Of a stretch of 64,000 nucleotides of DNA, positions 44,561 to 54,546 are shown in pieces. Position 1 is the stretch's first letter, and every line of letters starts with the position of its first letter. The position numbers and the translations under genes are program-made. Under the pieces are notes generated by a model. The model ran no database searches. It saw only the letters and a list, made by a program, of their open reading frames with translations, and had not been told where the DNA came from. This stretch comes from Natronospira proteinivora (GTDB taxonomy: Bacteria; Pseudomonadota; Gammaproteobacteria; Natronospirales; Natronospiraceae): the NCBI RefSeq assembly GCF_024170465.1, contig NZ_JALJYF010000001.1:682001-746000 (forward strand). The letters run 5' to 3'.

Positions 44561-44600
44561 ATGGCTCTGCTGATCTTTAAGCCTCAAGCAAAGGTGCGCC

Positions 44601-46868
44601 ATGCTCAGCAAGGAACTTGAATTCTGTCTCAACGCCGGCTTTAAGGAAGCTCGCCAGAAGCGTCATGAATTCATGACCGTCGAGCATCTCTTATTGGCAC
44701 TGCTGGATGCGGCTCAGGTCATGGAGATTCTTCAGGCCTGTGGTGCGGACCTGGAAAGTCTGCGTCAGGAGTTGGCCCATTTTATCGACGAGACCACCCC
44801 GCGTCTGGAAGAGAGTGAGGGTGATGATGTCCAGCCCACATTGGGCTTTCAGCGGGTTCTGCAGCGCGCGGTTTTCCATGTCCAGTCCTCGGGCAAGAAG
44901 GAAGTCACCGCTTCCAATGTCTTGGTCGCCATCTTCGGTGAGAAGGAAAGTCACGCCGTCTATCTGCTGGGCAAGCAGACCATTACCCGTCTGGACGTGG
45001 TCAACTACATCTCCCATGGTATCTCCAAGATTTCCGGGGAGGAGAGTCCGGAAGCCCAGAGCGAGGAAGAAGAGGGGACGGTGGAAGAGGGGGATGGTAG
45101 CCCTCTGGAAAAATATGCCACCAATCTTAACCGTCAGGCCCGTGAAGGGCGCGTGGATCCCCTGATCGGTCGGGCGGATGAAGTGGAGCGCACCGTCCAG
45201 GTGCTGTGCCGACGTCGCAAGAACAACCCCCTGTTCGTGGGGGAGGCTGGCGTGGGCAAGACCGCCCTGGCGGAAGGCCTGGCCAAGCGTATTGTGGACG
45301 GTCAGGTACCGGACCCCCTGGAAGACAGCACCATCTATTCCCTGGATTTGGGTGCGCTGATCGCCGGGACCAAGTACCGGGGGGATTTCGAGAAACGGCT
45401 CAAGGGCGTCATCGCCGAACTCAAGCGTCGACCGGGCTCGGTGCTGTTCATCGATGAAATCCACACCATTATTGGTGCCGGGGCCGCTTCCGGCGGTGTC
45501 ATGGATGCTTCTAATCTGATAAAGCCGGTGCTGACTTCGGGGGAACTCCGCTGCATCGGTTCCACCACCTATCAGGAATACCGGGGCATCTTTGAAAAAG
45601 ACCGGGCTCTGTCTCGGCGTTTCCAGAAAATCGATGTGCCCGAACCCTCGGTGGATGAAACGGTGGAGATTCTCAAGGGGTTGCGTGGCCGTTTCGAGGA
45701 ACACCACGATGTGAAGTATCCACTGCGTTCCCTGCGGGCGGCGGCGGAGCTGGCTTCGCGCTACATCAATGATCGTTTTTTGCCGGACAAGGCCATCGAC
45801 GTGATCGACGAGGCGGGGGCCAATATGCGTCTGCGCCCGGTCACCCGGCGGCGCAAGACCATCCATGTCAGTGATGTGGAGGATATTGTGGCGCGGATTG
45901 CCCGGATTCCGCCGAAAACTGTGTCCTCCACCGACAAGGATGTGCTCAAGAACCTGGATCGCAACCTGAAATTGGTGATCTATGGTCAGGATAAGGCCAT
46001 CGGAACCCTATCCTCGGCGATCAAAATGTCCCGCTCCGGATTGGGAAATCAGGACAAGCCTATCGGCTCCTTCCTGTTTGCCGGCCCCACCGGGGTGGGT
46101 AAAACGGAGGTGACCCGCCAGCTGGCCCAGGTGATGGGAATTGACTTCATCCGTTTTGATATGTCCGAGTACATGGAGCGTCATACCGTGAGCCGCCTGA
46201 TTGGCGCGCCGCCGGGTTATGTGGGTTACGACCAGGGAGGCTTGTTGACCGAGGCGGTTACCAAGAAACCCCATGCCGTTCTGCTGCTGGATGAAATCGA
46301 GAAGGCCCATCCCGAGGTCTTCAATATTCTGCTGCAATTGATGGATCATGGCACGCTAACCGATAACAATGGCCGCAAGGCGGATTTCCGCAATGTGGTG
46401 CTGGTGATGACCACCAATGCCGGCGCTCAGGAACGAGCCCGGCCGTCCATGGGCTTTATCGGCCAGGACAACAGCAGCGACAGCATGGAATTGATCCGTC
46501 GCATGTTCACGCCAGAGTTCCGTAATCGTCTGGATGCCATCGTGGAATTCGAGGGCCTGGATCAGCGGACCGTGGCTCAGGTGGTAGACAAGTTCCTCAT
46601 CGAGCTGGAAGCCCAGCTGGAAGAGAAGGGGGTCAGCCTGGATGTGGACGAAGCCGCCCGGGCCTGGATGGCGGAGCGGGGTTACGATCCAACCATGGGG
46701 GCACGCCCCATGGCCCGTCTGATTCAGGACAGTATCAAGCGTCCCCTGGCCGAGGAGCTGCTGTTTGGCAAGCTGGTGGCCGGCGGCACGGTGACGGTAG
46801 GGGTTCGGGATGGCGAGCTGGACCTTAGCATCAAGGCAGCCGAAGACAATCCCGTGCTGGAGAAATAA
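44601..46868 (+). CDS. clpA: Clp protease ATP-binding subunit ClpA
   Basis: A 755-residue AAA+ unfoldase that partners with ClpP. The ClpS-binding N domain (about 1-145) is followed by an acidic linker, D1 with Walker [15 protein letters not shown] and Walker [15 protein letters not shown], and D2 with [14 protein letters not shown] and [14 protein letters not shown]. The ClpP-docking loop reads MGF (in [10 protein letters not shown]), a conservative variant of the IGL of E. coli. Length is almost that of E. coli ClpA (758). AAAGGTG lies upstream of the ATG. Confidence 0.97.
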   Translation: MLSKELEFCLNAGFKEARQKRHEFMTVEHLLLALLDAAQVMEILQACGADLESLRQELAHFIDETTPRLEESEGDDVQPTLGFQRVLQRAVFHVQSSGKKEVTASNVLVAIFGEKESHAVYLLGKQTITRLDVVNYISHGISKISGEESPEAQSEEEEGTVEEGDGSPLEKYATNLNRQAREGRVDPLIGRADEVERTVQVLCRRRKNNPLFVGEAGVGKTALAEGLAKRIVDGQVPDPLEDSTIYSLDLGALIAGTKYRGDFEKRLKGVIAELKRRPGSVLFIDEIHTIIGAGAASGGVMDASNLIKPVLTSGELRCIGSTTYQEYRGIFEKDRALSRRFQKIDVPEPSVDETVEILKGLRGRFEEHHDVKYPLRSLRAAAELASRYINDRFLPDKAIDVIDEAGANMRLRPVTRRRKTIHVSDVEDIVARIARIPPKTVSSTDKDVLKNLDRNLKLVIYGQDKAIGTLSSAIKMSRSGLGNQDKPIGSFLFAGPTGVGKTEVTRQLAQVMGIDFIRFDMSEYMERHTVSRLIGAPPGYVGYDQGGLLTEAVTKKPHAVLLLDEIEKAHPEVFNILLQLMDHGTLTDNNGRKADFRNVVLVMTTNAGAQERARPSMGFIGQDNSSDSMELIRRMFTPEFRNRLDAIVEFEGLDQRTVAQVVDKFLIELEAQLEEKGVSLDVDEAARAWMAERGYDPTMGARPMARLIQDSIKRPLAEELLFGKLVAGGTVTVGVRDGELDLSIKAAEDNPVLEK

Positions 46869-46990
46869 GCCAGGCAAGACCAGCCACAGGTCTCCCGTCC
46901 CCCGTACACGGTATCAATGGCGTGTTGGGGGCGGGGGAGCCGTTATGGCGCAGGGGTGCTGGCAGTCGGAAGTAACCGCAGCGGGCGGGA

Positions 46991-47209
46991 TTAACGGCCG
47001 CGGTAGACGATGCGACCCTTGTTCAGATCGTAGGGGGTCAGTTCGACGGTGACCTTGTCGCCGGTCAGGATTCGGATATAGTTCTTGCGCATCCGACCTG
47101 AAATATGAGCCGTCACCATGTGCCCGTTTTCCAGTTCTACTCGAAACGTGGTATTGGGCAGGGTTTCCACGACCCGGCCTTCCATCGTTATATGATCTTC
47201 CTTCGCCAT
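46991..47209 (-). CDS. infA: Translation initiation factor IF-1
   Basis: A 72-residue S1-fold protein that binds the ribosomal A site during initiation. The sequence [22 protein letters not shown] and the segment [21 protein letters not shown] are nearly identical to E. coli IF-1. GAGG lies 5 nt before the ATG. It is convergent with clpA over a 122-bp gap and lies downstream of bpt. Linkage of infA to the clpA-aat region is conserved in gammaproteobacteria. Confidence 0.98.
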   Translation of the reverse strand: MAKEDHITMEGRVVETLPNTTFRVELENGHMVTAHISGRMRKNYIRILTGDKVTVELTPYDLNKGRIVYRGR

Positions 47210-47229
47210 TGGACCTCACTCATTTTGGG

Positions 47230-47254
47230 AAAACGCGGATTTTGACTGATCCGC
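47230..47254 (-). terminator. Weak intrinsic terminator after bpt
   Basis: On the minus strand GCGGAT (47254-47249) and ATCCGC (47240-47235) form a 6-bp stem with an 8-nt loop, followed by G and TTTT. It lies about 50 nt beyond the bpt stop and just before infA. The short stem makes termination partial at best. Confidence 0.4.
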
Positions 47255-47304
47255 CGGTGGCTAATCAACCCCGGGGAAGGATTCAGCCGTTGTTTTCAGG
47301 CCGC

Positions 47305-48030
47305 TCAGTCGGCAAGGAGGCGTTTCCAGCGCCCGCCCAGCATCAATTCCGCCGGTTTGTATTCCGTTTTGTAGGCCATCTTTGGGCTGTCCTGAATCCA
47401 GTAGCCCAGATAGACATAAGGTCGGTTTTGCGCTCGCACCGCCTCAATCTGCCAGAGGATGGTGTATTGCCCCAGGCTGCGATGGGACTGGGACGGTTCA
47501 TAGAAGGAATAGACCGCCGAGGCGCCGTCCTCAAGCCAATCCACGATAGCCACCGCTACCAGCTCACCATCTCCATAAAAGCAGATCATTCGGGTATCCG
47601 CCCATTGGGATTGGATAAAGCCCAGGTAGTCCTGTTCATCCCCCTCGGCCATGGGGCCTCCGGGGTGGCGATGTGCCTGATAGCGCTGATAGAGCTGGAA
47701 GGCTTCAGGATCGAAGCTTGTATCCCTTTCCTCTACCACGAGATCCTTGTTTTGCCGCCAGCAACGTCGATAACGACGACGCCAGTCGAATTCCGCCACC
47801 GGCACCCGAATAGGGATGCAGGCCGAGCAGGCGCTGCAGTGGGGGCGATAGAGGTATTCACCGCTGCGCCGGAAGCCGATGCTGGAAAAGGCAGTGTGAT
47901 CACTCCGTCCGCGCACCGAACCCGGCTCCACCACGATATTCCGGGACAGTTGGTCCTCCCGGTAGGGGCAGGGGTGCTCCCCGGTGAGCAGCAAACGGGG
48001 GGCATTGGCTGCCGGTGTGTCACGTTGCAT
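47305..48030 (-). CDS. bpt: Aspartate/glutamate leucyltransferase Bpt
   Basis: A 241-residue aminoacyl-tRNA-protein transferase that adds Leu to N-terminal Asp or Glu, turning secondary into primary bacterial N-degrons for ClpS. Conserved segments are LLLTGEHPCPYREDQ, RPHCSACSACIPIRVPV (cysteine-rich N-domain) and YVYLGYWIQDSPKMAYK near the C-terminus. The ATG at 48030 is preferred because GGAG lies upstream; an ATG at 48066 has none. E. coli lacks this gene, while Vibrio and Pseudomonas have it. It lies in the same neighbourhood as aat, clpS and clpA. Confidence 0.94.
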   Translation of the reverse strand: MQRDTPAANAPRLLLTGEHPCPYREDQLSRNIVVEPGSVRGRSDHTAFSSIGFRRSGEYLYRPHCSACSACIPIRVPVAEFDWRRRYRRCWRQNKDLVVEERDTSFDPEAFQLYQRYQAHRHPGGPMAEGDEQDYLGFIQSQWADTRMICFYGDGELVAVAIVDWLEDGASAVYSFYEPSQSHRSLGQYTILWQIEAVRAQNRPYVYLGYWIQDSPKMAYKTEYKPAELMLGGRWKRLLAD

Positions 48031-48118
48031 GGGGCGCACTCCAAGCCTTGAGATGGAGGGCCCCATTCTAGCAGGCTGTGATTATCTCCGATGTTTCGGA
48101 CCACCCGCCTCTTCTGTT

Positions 48119-49993
48119 TCAGAGCTGGAATCGGCGAAGCAGTCCAGCCAGATCCTGGGCCTGATCATCCAGAGAGCGACTGGCCGTAGAGGCCTCTTCC
48201 ACCAATGCTGCATTCTGCTGGTTGACCTGTTCCAGCTGGCTGACTGCCTGATTGATCTGGTCAATGCCCGAAGACTGCTCATTGGCGGCAGCGGCGATTT
48301 CGCTCATGAAGGTATTGACCTGCTTTACGCCTTCTCCGATTTCGTGCAGCCGTTCACTGGACGTGGCAACCAACTGTTCGCCGTCGTCCACCTTGTCGAC
48401 GGTGGACTCCACCACGGTCCGGATACGCTTGGCTTCATCGGCACAACGTCCGGCCAGGGAACGGACTTCCTGGGCCACTACCGCAAAGCCACGGCCGTTT
48501 TCCCCGGCCCGGGCGGCTTCCACCGAGGCATTCAGGGCCAGGAGGTTAGTCTGGAAGGCAATACCGTCAATGGCCTCAATAATGGAGGTGACTTCCTCAT
48601 TGGCCTTCTTGATCTCCCCCATGGCCTGGGCTGCCTTCTGACCGACCGCTTCCGCTGAGTTGGTTTTTTCATTCAGCCCTTCGGTCAGTTTTCGGGCATG
48701 GCCGGCGGACTCAGCGGTTTCCTTGACGGTGGCACTGATTTCTTCAACGCTGGTAGCGGTTTCCGATAGGGATGAAGATTGTTCCTCGGTTCGACTGGCC
48801 AGATCGTCGTTACCCTGGGAAATTTCATTGCTGGCTGTGCTCACCGACTCGGCTGATTGCCTTATGTCTCCCATCATTTCACGGAGGTTTTGCTGCATCT
48901 CATTAATATGAGCCAGCAGGCTGGTGGTATCGCCTTTGCGTACGGGCACATTTCGGGTGAGGTCGCCATCCACCACCCGCCGAACCACCTCGGAGGCTTG
49001 TTGGGGGTCACCGCCCAGAACACGAATAACGGACCGAACCACAGCCAGGCTGGCCCCGACGGCAATCACCACGATGATTACCGTGATGCCCACCAGCAAC
49101 CAGAACATTCGATTGACATCCGCCAGGGCCTCGGCTTCTGGAATTTCCACGATCAGGCCCCAGTCCAGCCGGGGCAGATAGCTGAAGCTGCCAATAACCG
49201 GTGTACCTGCCGCATCTTGGTATCGATCGACGCCATCTTCACCGGCCGCCACGGCTTGTGCTGCCCGCGTCTCGATGGTGGTGTCTTGCCCCCTCAGGGC
49301 GGCGATCGGAGTGATGGGGGTCCCGTCACTGGCCAGCAAAAAGGTATCCGATTCCCCACCCAGGGACAGATCTTCCATGCGATCAAAGAGCACGTCCAAG
49401 CGGACGGCGGCCCGCACCACCCCGGCTACCTGCTGGGCATCGTCATAGACGGGGATTACAACATTGCTGACTCGATTGCCTGTGGCACGGGAGACAAGGG
49501 GCTGGGAGAATACCGCTTCCCCTCGGATAGCCTGTCGGAACCAGTCCCGGTCAGCCACATGGAAATCGTTGGCTTCTTCCGGTGACATGATTCGGGCGTC
49601 ACCGTCATGGCTTACGCCGGACAGGCCCCGGCCATTGGGGGAGACAAAGAAGATGGTATCAAAATAGCCGTCCTGGTCGGCTAGCTGCGCCAGAAAGTGA
49701 TTGATCTGATCCACTTCCAGGTTGCGAACCGGGGCTAGGCCAGCAATGTAGCGTACTTCGTCCTGACGGGCATTCAGCCATTGGGCGAATGACTCGGTCA
49801 TCATCTCGCCGGTACCCTGAAGTTGGTTCACCGTGGCCTGGGTATAGGAATCCCGGTACTGCATGTAGACCAGACTGGCCACCAGAATGACCGACGCCAA
49901 GACCAGCGACACAATCATCAGTGTCAGTCGGCTGCGAAAATCGAGCCGCTTGAGAATGCTCTTTGGCCGAGGGGGCGAAGCAGTTTCCCGCAT
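48119..49993 (-). CDS. Methyl-accepting chemotaxis protein with double Cache sensor domain
   Basis: A 624-residue chemoreceptor. TM1 (about 22-44) is followed by a periplasmic dCache-type domain (about 45-295, with FDTIFFVSPNGRGLSG and DWFRQAIRGEAVFSQPLVS). TM2 (about 302-325), a HAMP domain (about 326-378) and the signalling domain follow. The hairpin tip reads IEAIDGIAFQTNLLALNASVEAARAGENGRGFAVVAQEVRSLA. No CheR-docking pentapeptide ends the protein. The ligand is unknown; related sensors bind amino acids or carboxylates. It interrupts the bpt-aat linkage seen in other genomes, with no chemotaxis genes nearby. AGGA precedes the ATG by 8 nt. Confidence 0.95.
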   Translation of the reverse strand: MRETASPPRPKSILKRLDFRSRLTLMIVSLVLASVILVASLVYMQYRDSYTQATVNQLQGTGEMMTESFAQWLNARQDEVRYIAGLAPVRNLEVDQINHFLAQLADQDGYFDTIFFVSPNGRGLSGVSHDGDARIMSPEEANDFHVADRDWFRQAIRGEAVFSQPLVSRATGNRVSNVVIPVYDDAQQVAGVVRAAVRLDVLFDRMEDLSLGGESDTFLLASDGTPITPIAALRGQDTTIETRAAQAVAAGEDGVDRYQDAAGTPVIGSFSYLPRLDWGLIVEIPEAEALADVNRMFWLLVGITVIIVVIAVGASLAVVRSVIRVLGGDPQQASEVVRRVVDGDLTRNVPVRKGDTTSLLAHINEMQQNLREMMGDIRQSAESVSTASNEISQGNDDLASRTEEQSSSLSETATSVEEISATVKETAESAGHARKLTEGLNEKTNSAEAVGQKAAQAMGEIKKANEEVTSIIEAIDGIAFQTNLLALNASVEAARAGENGRGFAVVAQEVRSLAGRCADEAKRIRTVVESTVDKVDDGEQLVATSSERLHEIGEGVKQVNTFMSEIAAAANEQSSGIDQINQAVSQLEQVNQQNAALVEEASTASRSLDDQAQDLAGLLRRFQL

Positions 49994-50120
49994 TACGTAA
50001 TTCCTGTGCTGGTCATTTGGACGATTTTCAATGGTCTTTCCAACGATATCGGCATTACAGACGCAGACTTGAGTCTAGAGCGTGGAGAAAACCGGGCGGG
50101 GAAGAATGGGCCGGTAGGGA

Positions 50121-50852
50121 TTAAAGGCAGGATGGGCGGTGCTGGAGGGGCCAGTGCCCCTGGTCAGTGGGGGCCAGGCCCCCACTACCGATAGCCATGG
50201 AGACTCGTCTGAGGAATGTCTGACGTGGGATTTCCCGAGCGCCCATGCGCAGCAGGTGAGGGCTGCTGACCTGACAGTCCATGAGTTCGAACTGCCAGGC
50301 GGCCAACTGGGCATCCAGCCAGGCCATGGCGATCTTGGAACCATCCCGGCGCCGGCTGAACATGGATTCACCGAAAAAGACCCGGCCCAGGGAGATACCG
50401 TAAAGGCCGCCGGCCAGCTCGCCATCCATCCAGACCTCAATGGAGTGGGCATGGCCCCGTTGATGCAGTCTCGTGTAGGCCTCAATCATGGCCGGCGTGA
50501 TCCAGGTACCTCCTTGATCGGGCCTTAGGTCCACATCGGCACAGGCATGGATAACCGATTCGAAGGCCTGATCCAGGCTCACCCGGTAGTTCTGCTGACG
50601 CAGGGTTCTCCGCAATCGGCGACTGATATGCAGCTGGCCCGGCTCAATGACCAGGCGGGGGTCCGGTGACCACCAGAGGATGGGGTTGCGATCATCAAAC
50701 CAGGGGAAGATGCCCTGGCGGTAGGCCGCCAGCAGCCGCTCTGGAGAAAGATCCCCGCCGGCGGCCAGCAGGCCGTTGGGTTCCTCCAGGGCCTGGCTGG
50801 GGTCGGGGAACTCAGCGGGAGCCCCTTTGGGAATCCAGGGAAGCTGGGTCAT
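50121..50852 (-). CDS. aat: Leucyl/phenylalanyl-tRNA-protein transferase Aat
   Basis: A 243-residue enzyme that adds Leu or Phe to N-terminal Lys or Arg, creating N-degrons read by ClpS. Conserved segments are [50 protein letters not shown], and [19 protein letters not shown] with the catalytic region. Length matches the E. coli enzyme (234). It overlaps the upstream FemAB-like gene by 4 nt (ATGA). Two tandem GC-rich hairpins lie in its last 65 nt. Confidence 0.96.
   Translation of the reverse strand: MTQLPWIPKGAPAEFPDPSQALEEPNGLLAAGGDLSPERLLAAYRQGIFPWFDDRNPILWWSPDPRLVIEPGQLHISRRLRRTLRQQNYRVSLDQAFESVIHACADVDLRPDQGGTWITPAMIEAYTRLHQRGHAHSIEVWMDGELAGGLYGISLGRVFFGESMFSRRRDGSKIAMAWLDAQLAAWQFELMDCQVSSPHLLRMGAREIPRQTFLRRVSMAIGSGGLAPTDQGHWPLQHRPSCL
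50146..50185 (-). terminator. Tandem GC-rich hairpins inside the aat 3' end
   Basis: Read on the minus strand, GTGGGGGCC and GGCCCCCAC (50185-50177 and 50175-50167) form one stem, then AGGGGC and GCCCCT (50161-50156 and 50151-50146) a second. Neither is followed by a T-run. They end about 23 nt before the aat stop, so they may act as 3'-end stabilisers rather than terminators, or simply reflect GC-rich coding. Confidence 0.3.
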
Positions 50853-52006
50853 GGGCCGAGCGCCTGTTCGCGGTGGAAGGGGAGATGGGCCCGGGCGCTG
50901 GCCATATAGGCGGCGTTATGGGCTCTTTCTTCCTCGGCGAAGCGGCTAACGGCGGCATGGAAGCGTGGGTCGGGAATCCAGTGCATGGAGCAGGTGGTCA
51001 CCGGTTCGAAGCCGCGCAACAGCTTGTGTTCACCCTGGGTACCCGGATCAAAGTAATCCAGGCCGTTCGCAATGCAATATTCGATTCCCTGGTGGTAGCA
51101 GGTTTCGAAATGCAGGCCATCAAGTTCGCGGGTGCAACCCCAGTGCCGGCCATACAGGGTTCTCTCGCCGCGCAGGCAGAAAGCCAATGCCAGCAGTTCA
51201 CCATTCCGGTCCCGACCTTCGATCAGTACCACGGAGTCGGATTGCTGCTGGCACAGCTGCACGAAGAAGGACTTGGGCAGATAAGGGGTTTGGCCCCGTC
51301 GCCAATAGGTTGCGGCATAGAGGGGATAGTATTCATCCCAGTCGAGATCACGCACGGCGTCCCCATCCTGCCATGTGAAGCGGATTCCAGCGTCCCGAAC
51401 GGTGCGCCGTTCCCTTCGCAGGTTCTTGCGCTTCTTGGCGCGAAAGCGGCCCAACCAGTCGTCGAAACTGGTGTAGCCCCGGTTATGCCACTGGAAACGG
51501 CAGCCTTCACGGCGGATCCAGTGGCGTGCCTGCATGGCTTTGGCTTCATCCTCCCGGCAGAAGAGGGCATGGGCAGTGGAGCAGCTTCGTTGCCCGGTCT
51601 CTGCTTCCAGAGCCGCGATCAGGCGCTCTTGTTGTTGACTGTCTCGGGCAGGGATTCGTGGCCCTACCAGGGGGCTAAAGGGAATGGCGCTGACCAGTTT
51701 CGGGTAGTAGGCCAGCCCGTTCCGATGCCAGGCATCAGCCAGGGCAAAATCAAAGACGAATTCCCCGAAGGAGTGGCTTTTCTCGTAGAGGGGGAGGGCC
51801 GCGTTCAACCGTCCCTGGGCGTCATCCAGGCCCAGATGGCGGGGAATCCAGCCTGTCTCGGGGCTGGCGGCGCCGCTGCTTTCCAGCAGTCTCAGAAAAC
51901 CATGCTGCATGGCCGGCTGGTCCGTTCCCACCAGCTGGTCCCAGTCCTCGGCGGGCACATCCGCCAAATCCATGGTCCGGATTGTGCCCGCCTCGGTGTC
52001 CTGCAT
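50849..52006 (-). CDS. FemAB-like GNAT-type acyltransferase (PF04339 family)
   Basis: A 385-residue cytoplasmic protein of the family often labelled peptidoglycan biosynthesis/recognition or GNAT. Conserved parts are [43 protein letters not shown] near residue 75-115, [16 protein letters not shown]-type sequence, and [18 protein letters not shown] around 190-210. The second acyltransferase domain ends with [21 protein letters not shown]. The substrate is not known. Position directly before aat, with ATGA overlap, suggests a possible connection with tRNA-dependent aminoacyl transfer, since FemABX enzymes use aminoacyl-tRNA. This is inference. Confidence 0.85.
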   Translation of the reverse strand: MQDTEAGTIRTMDLADVPAEDWDQLVGTDQPAMQHGFLRLLESSGAASPETGWIPRHLGLDDAQGRLNAALPLYEKSHSFGEFVFDFALADAWHRNGLAYYPKLVSAIPFSPLVGPRIPARDSQQQERLIAALEAETGQRSCSTAHALFCREDEAKAMQARHWIRREGCRFQWHNRGYTSFDDWLGRFRAKKRKNLRRERRTVRDAGIRFTWQDGDAVRDLDWDEYYPLYAATYWRRGQTPYLPKSFFVQLCQQQSDSVVLIEGRDRNGELLALAFCLRGERTLYGRHWGCTRELDGLHFETCYHQGIEYCIANGLDYFDPGTQGEHKLLRGFEPVTTCSMHWIPDPRFHAAVSRFAEEERAHNAAYMASARAHLPFHREQALGP

Positions 52007-52011
52007 TTCTA

Positions 52012-53275
<1,264 letters not shown>

Positions 53276-54331
53276 ATGCGCATTGGCATTCCCCGCGAGC
53301 TCAAGCCGCTCGAAGGCCGGGTCGGCCTGATTCCCGCCGCCTGTGGCGAGCTTGTCCGTCAGGGGCACGAGGTATTCATCGAATCCTCGGCTGGCGTGAA
53401 AAGTGGTTATACTGACGATCAGTACCGGGAATTGGGCGTAACGGTGCTGGACACCGCCGATGCGCTGTTTGAAAAAGCCGAGATGATCATCAAGGTCAAG
53501 GAGCCCATTGAGCCCGATCTCAAGCGCCTGCGCAAGGATCACCTGCTGTTCTGCTACCTGCATCTGGCCGCCGAGCCGGAGCTGACCGCCCGTCTGAAGA
53601 AAATTGGTCTCACCGCAGTGGCTTTTGAAACCGTGGAAGAAGGCGGTAATTTGCCCCTGCTGGCACCGATGAGCGACATTGCCGGGCGCATCTCCATTCA
53701 GGTGGCCACCCATCTCCTGCACCAGCCGGAAGGCGGCAAGGGGATTCTGCTGGGCGGCGTGCCGGCCGCCAAGCGCGGCAAGGTGGTGATCATCGGTTGT
53801 GGCATGGCCGGGGGCAATGCCGCCCAGATGGCCGCAGGTTTGGGTGCCGAAGTGGTGGTCTTTGATAAGGACCCGGCCAAACTGGCCTGGGCCCGAACCT
53901 TCGGTTCTAACGTGACTGCCCTTTATCCCCATACCGATGATGTAATTGATCAGCTCAAGACTGCCGATATCGCAGTGGGGGCAGTGTTGGTGGCCGGTGC
54001 CCGGGCGCCTCACGTGATTTCCAAGGAAGCCGTGCGCCGGATGCAGCCGGGCAGTGTGGTGGTGGATATCTCGGTGGATCAGGGTGGCTGTGTGGAAAGC
54101 ACCCGCCCCACCACCTACGATGATCCCACCTATGAGTGGGAAGGCGTGACGCATTTTACCGTCACCAACATGCCCGGGGCGGTGCCTCGGACGGCCTCCC
54201 AGGCTCTGTCCGCCGCCATCGCGCCTTATTGCGTGCGCTTGGCCAATGGTCAATGGCGAGATTATGAGCCGCTGATCAAGGGCATTAATGTGGAAAACGG
54301 CAAGGTAGTTCATCCGGCTATTGAAGGCTGA
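53276..54331 (+). CDS. ald: Alanine dehydrogenase
   Basis: A 351-residue NAD-dependent enzyme that interconverts L-alanine and pyruvate plus ammonia. It starts with MRIGIPRELKPLEGRVGLIPA; the conserved catalytic lysine is in MIIKVKEPIEPD and the histidine in CYLHLAAEPELT. The NAD-binding fold has VVIIGCGMAGGNAAQMAAGLGAEVVVFD. The chosen ATG is 4 nt after AAAGGAGG. A terminator follows. Lrp-type regulation is common for ald, but no lrp-like gene lies alongside. Confidence 0.96.
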   Translation: MRIGIPRELKPLEGRVGLIPAACGELVRQGHEVFIESSAGVKSGYTDDQYRELGVTVLDTADALFEKAEMIIKVKEPIEPDLKRLRKDHLLFCYLHLAAEPELTARLKKIGLTAVAFETVEEGGNLPLLAPMSDIAGRISIQVATHLLHQPEGGKGILLGGVPAAKRGKVVIIGCGMAGGNAAQMAAGLGAEVVVFDKDPAKLAWARTFGSNVTALYPHTDDVIDQLKTADIAVGAVLVAGARAPHVISKEAVRRMQPGSVVVDISVDQGGCVESTRPTTYDDPTYEWEGVTHFTVTNMPGAVPRTASQALSAAIAPYCVRLANGQWRDYEPLIKGINVENGKVVHPAIEG

Positions 54332-54370
54332 ATTAGTCGTTTTTACTCGCCCATTGGCACTTGTTTGGGG

Positions 54371-54401
54371 ACCGGTCGGCAGCTACTGTCGGCCGGTTTT
54401 T
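54371..54401 (+). terminator. Rho-independent terminator of ald
   Basis: ACCGGTCGGCAG (54371-54382) and CTGTCGGCCGGT (54386-54397) form a 12-bp stem with two G-U pairs and a 3-nt loop CTA. It is followed by a run of five T (54397-54401). It lies 40 nt after the ald stop and isolates ald from ftsK. Confidence 0.85.
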
Positions 54402-54546
54402 GCTTGTGCTTGCGGTCCGGGCTTGTTTCCTGGGCCGGAGGCAACGAAAATAGGGAAATTGCTCCGTTGGGGCAGCGTGTAATTTTCCGGTGCAGCAAGA
54501 AGTTGCGTAGGTCTTTTGAGATGAATTCTCCATAGGGGGCAGGGAC

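Noticed and set aside
46869-46990. G-rich/C-rich imperfect hairpin between clpA and infA, and a search for a tRNA there
   Set aside because: The stem is interrupted and has no T-run. No cloverleaf was seen, although tRNA genes occur near infA in some genomes.
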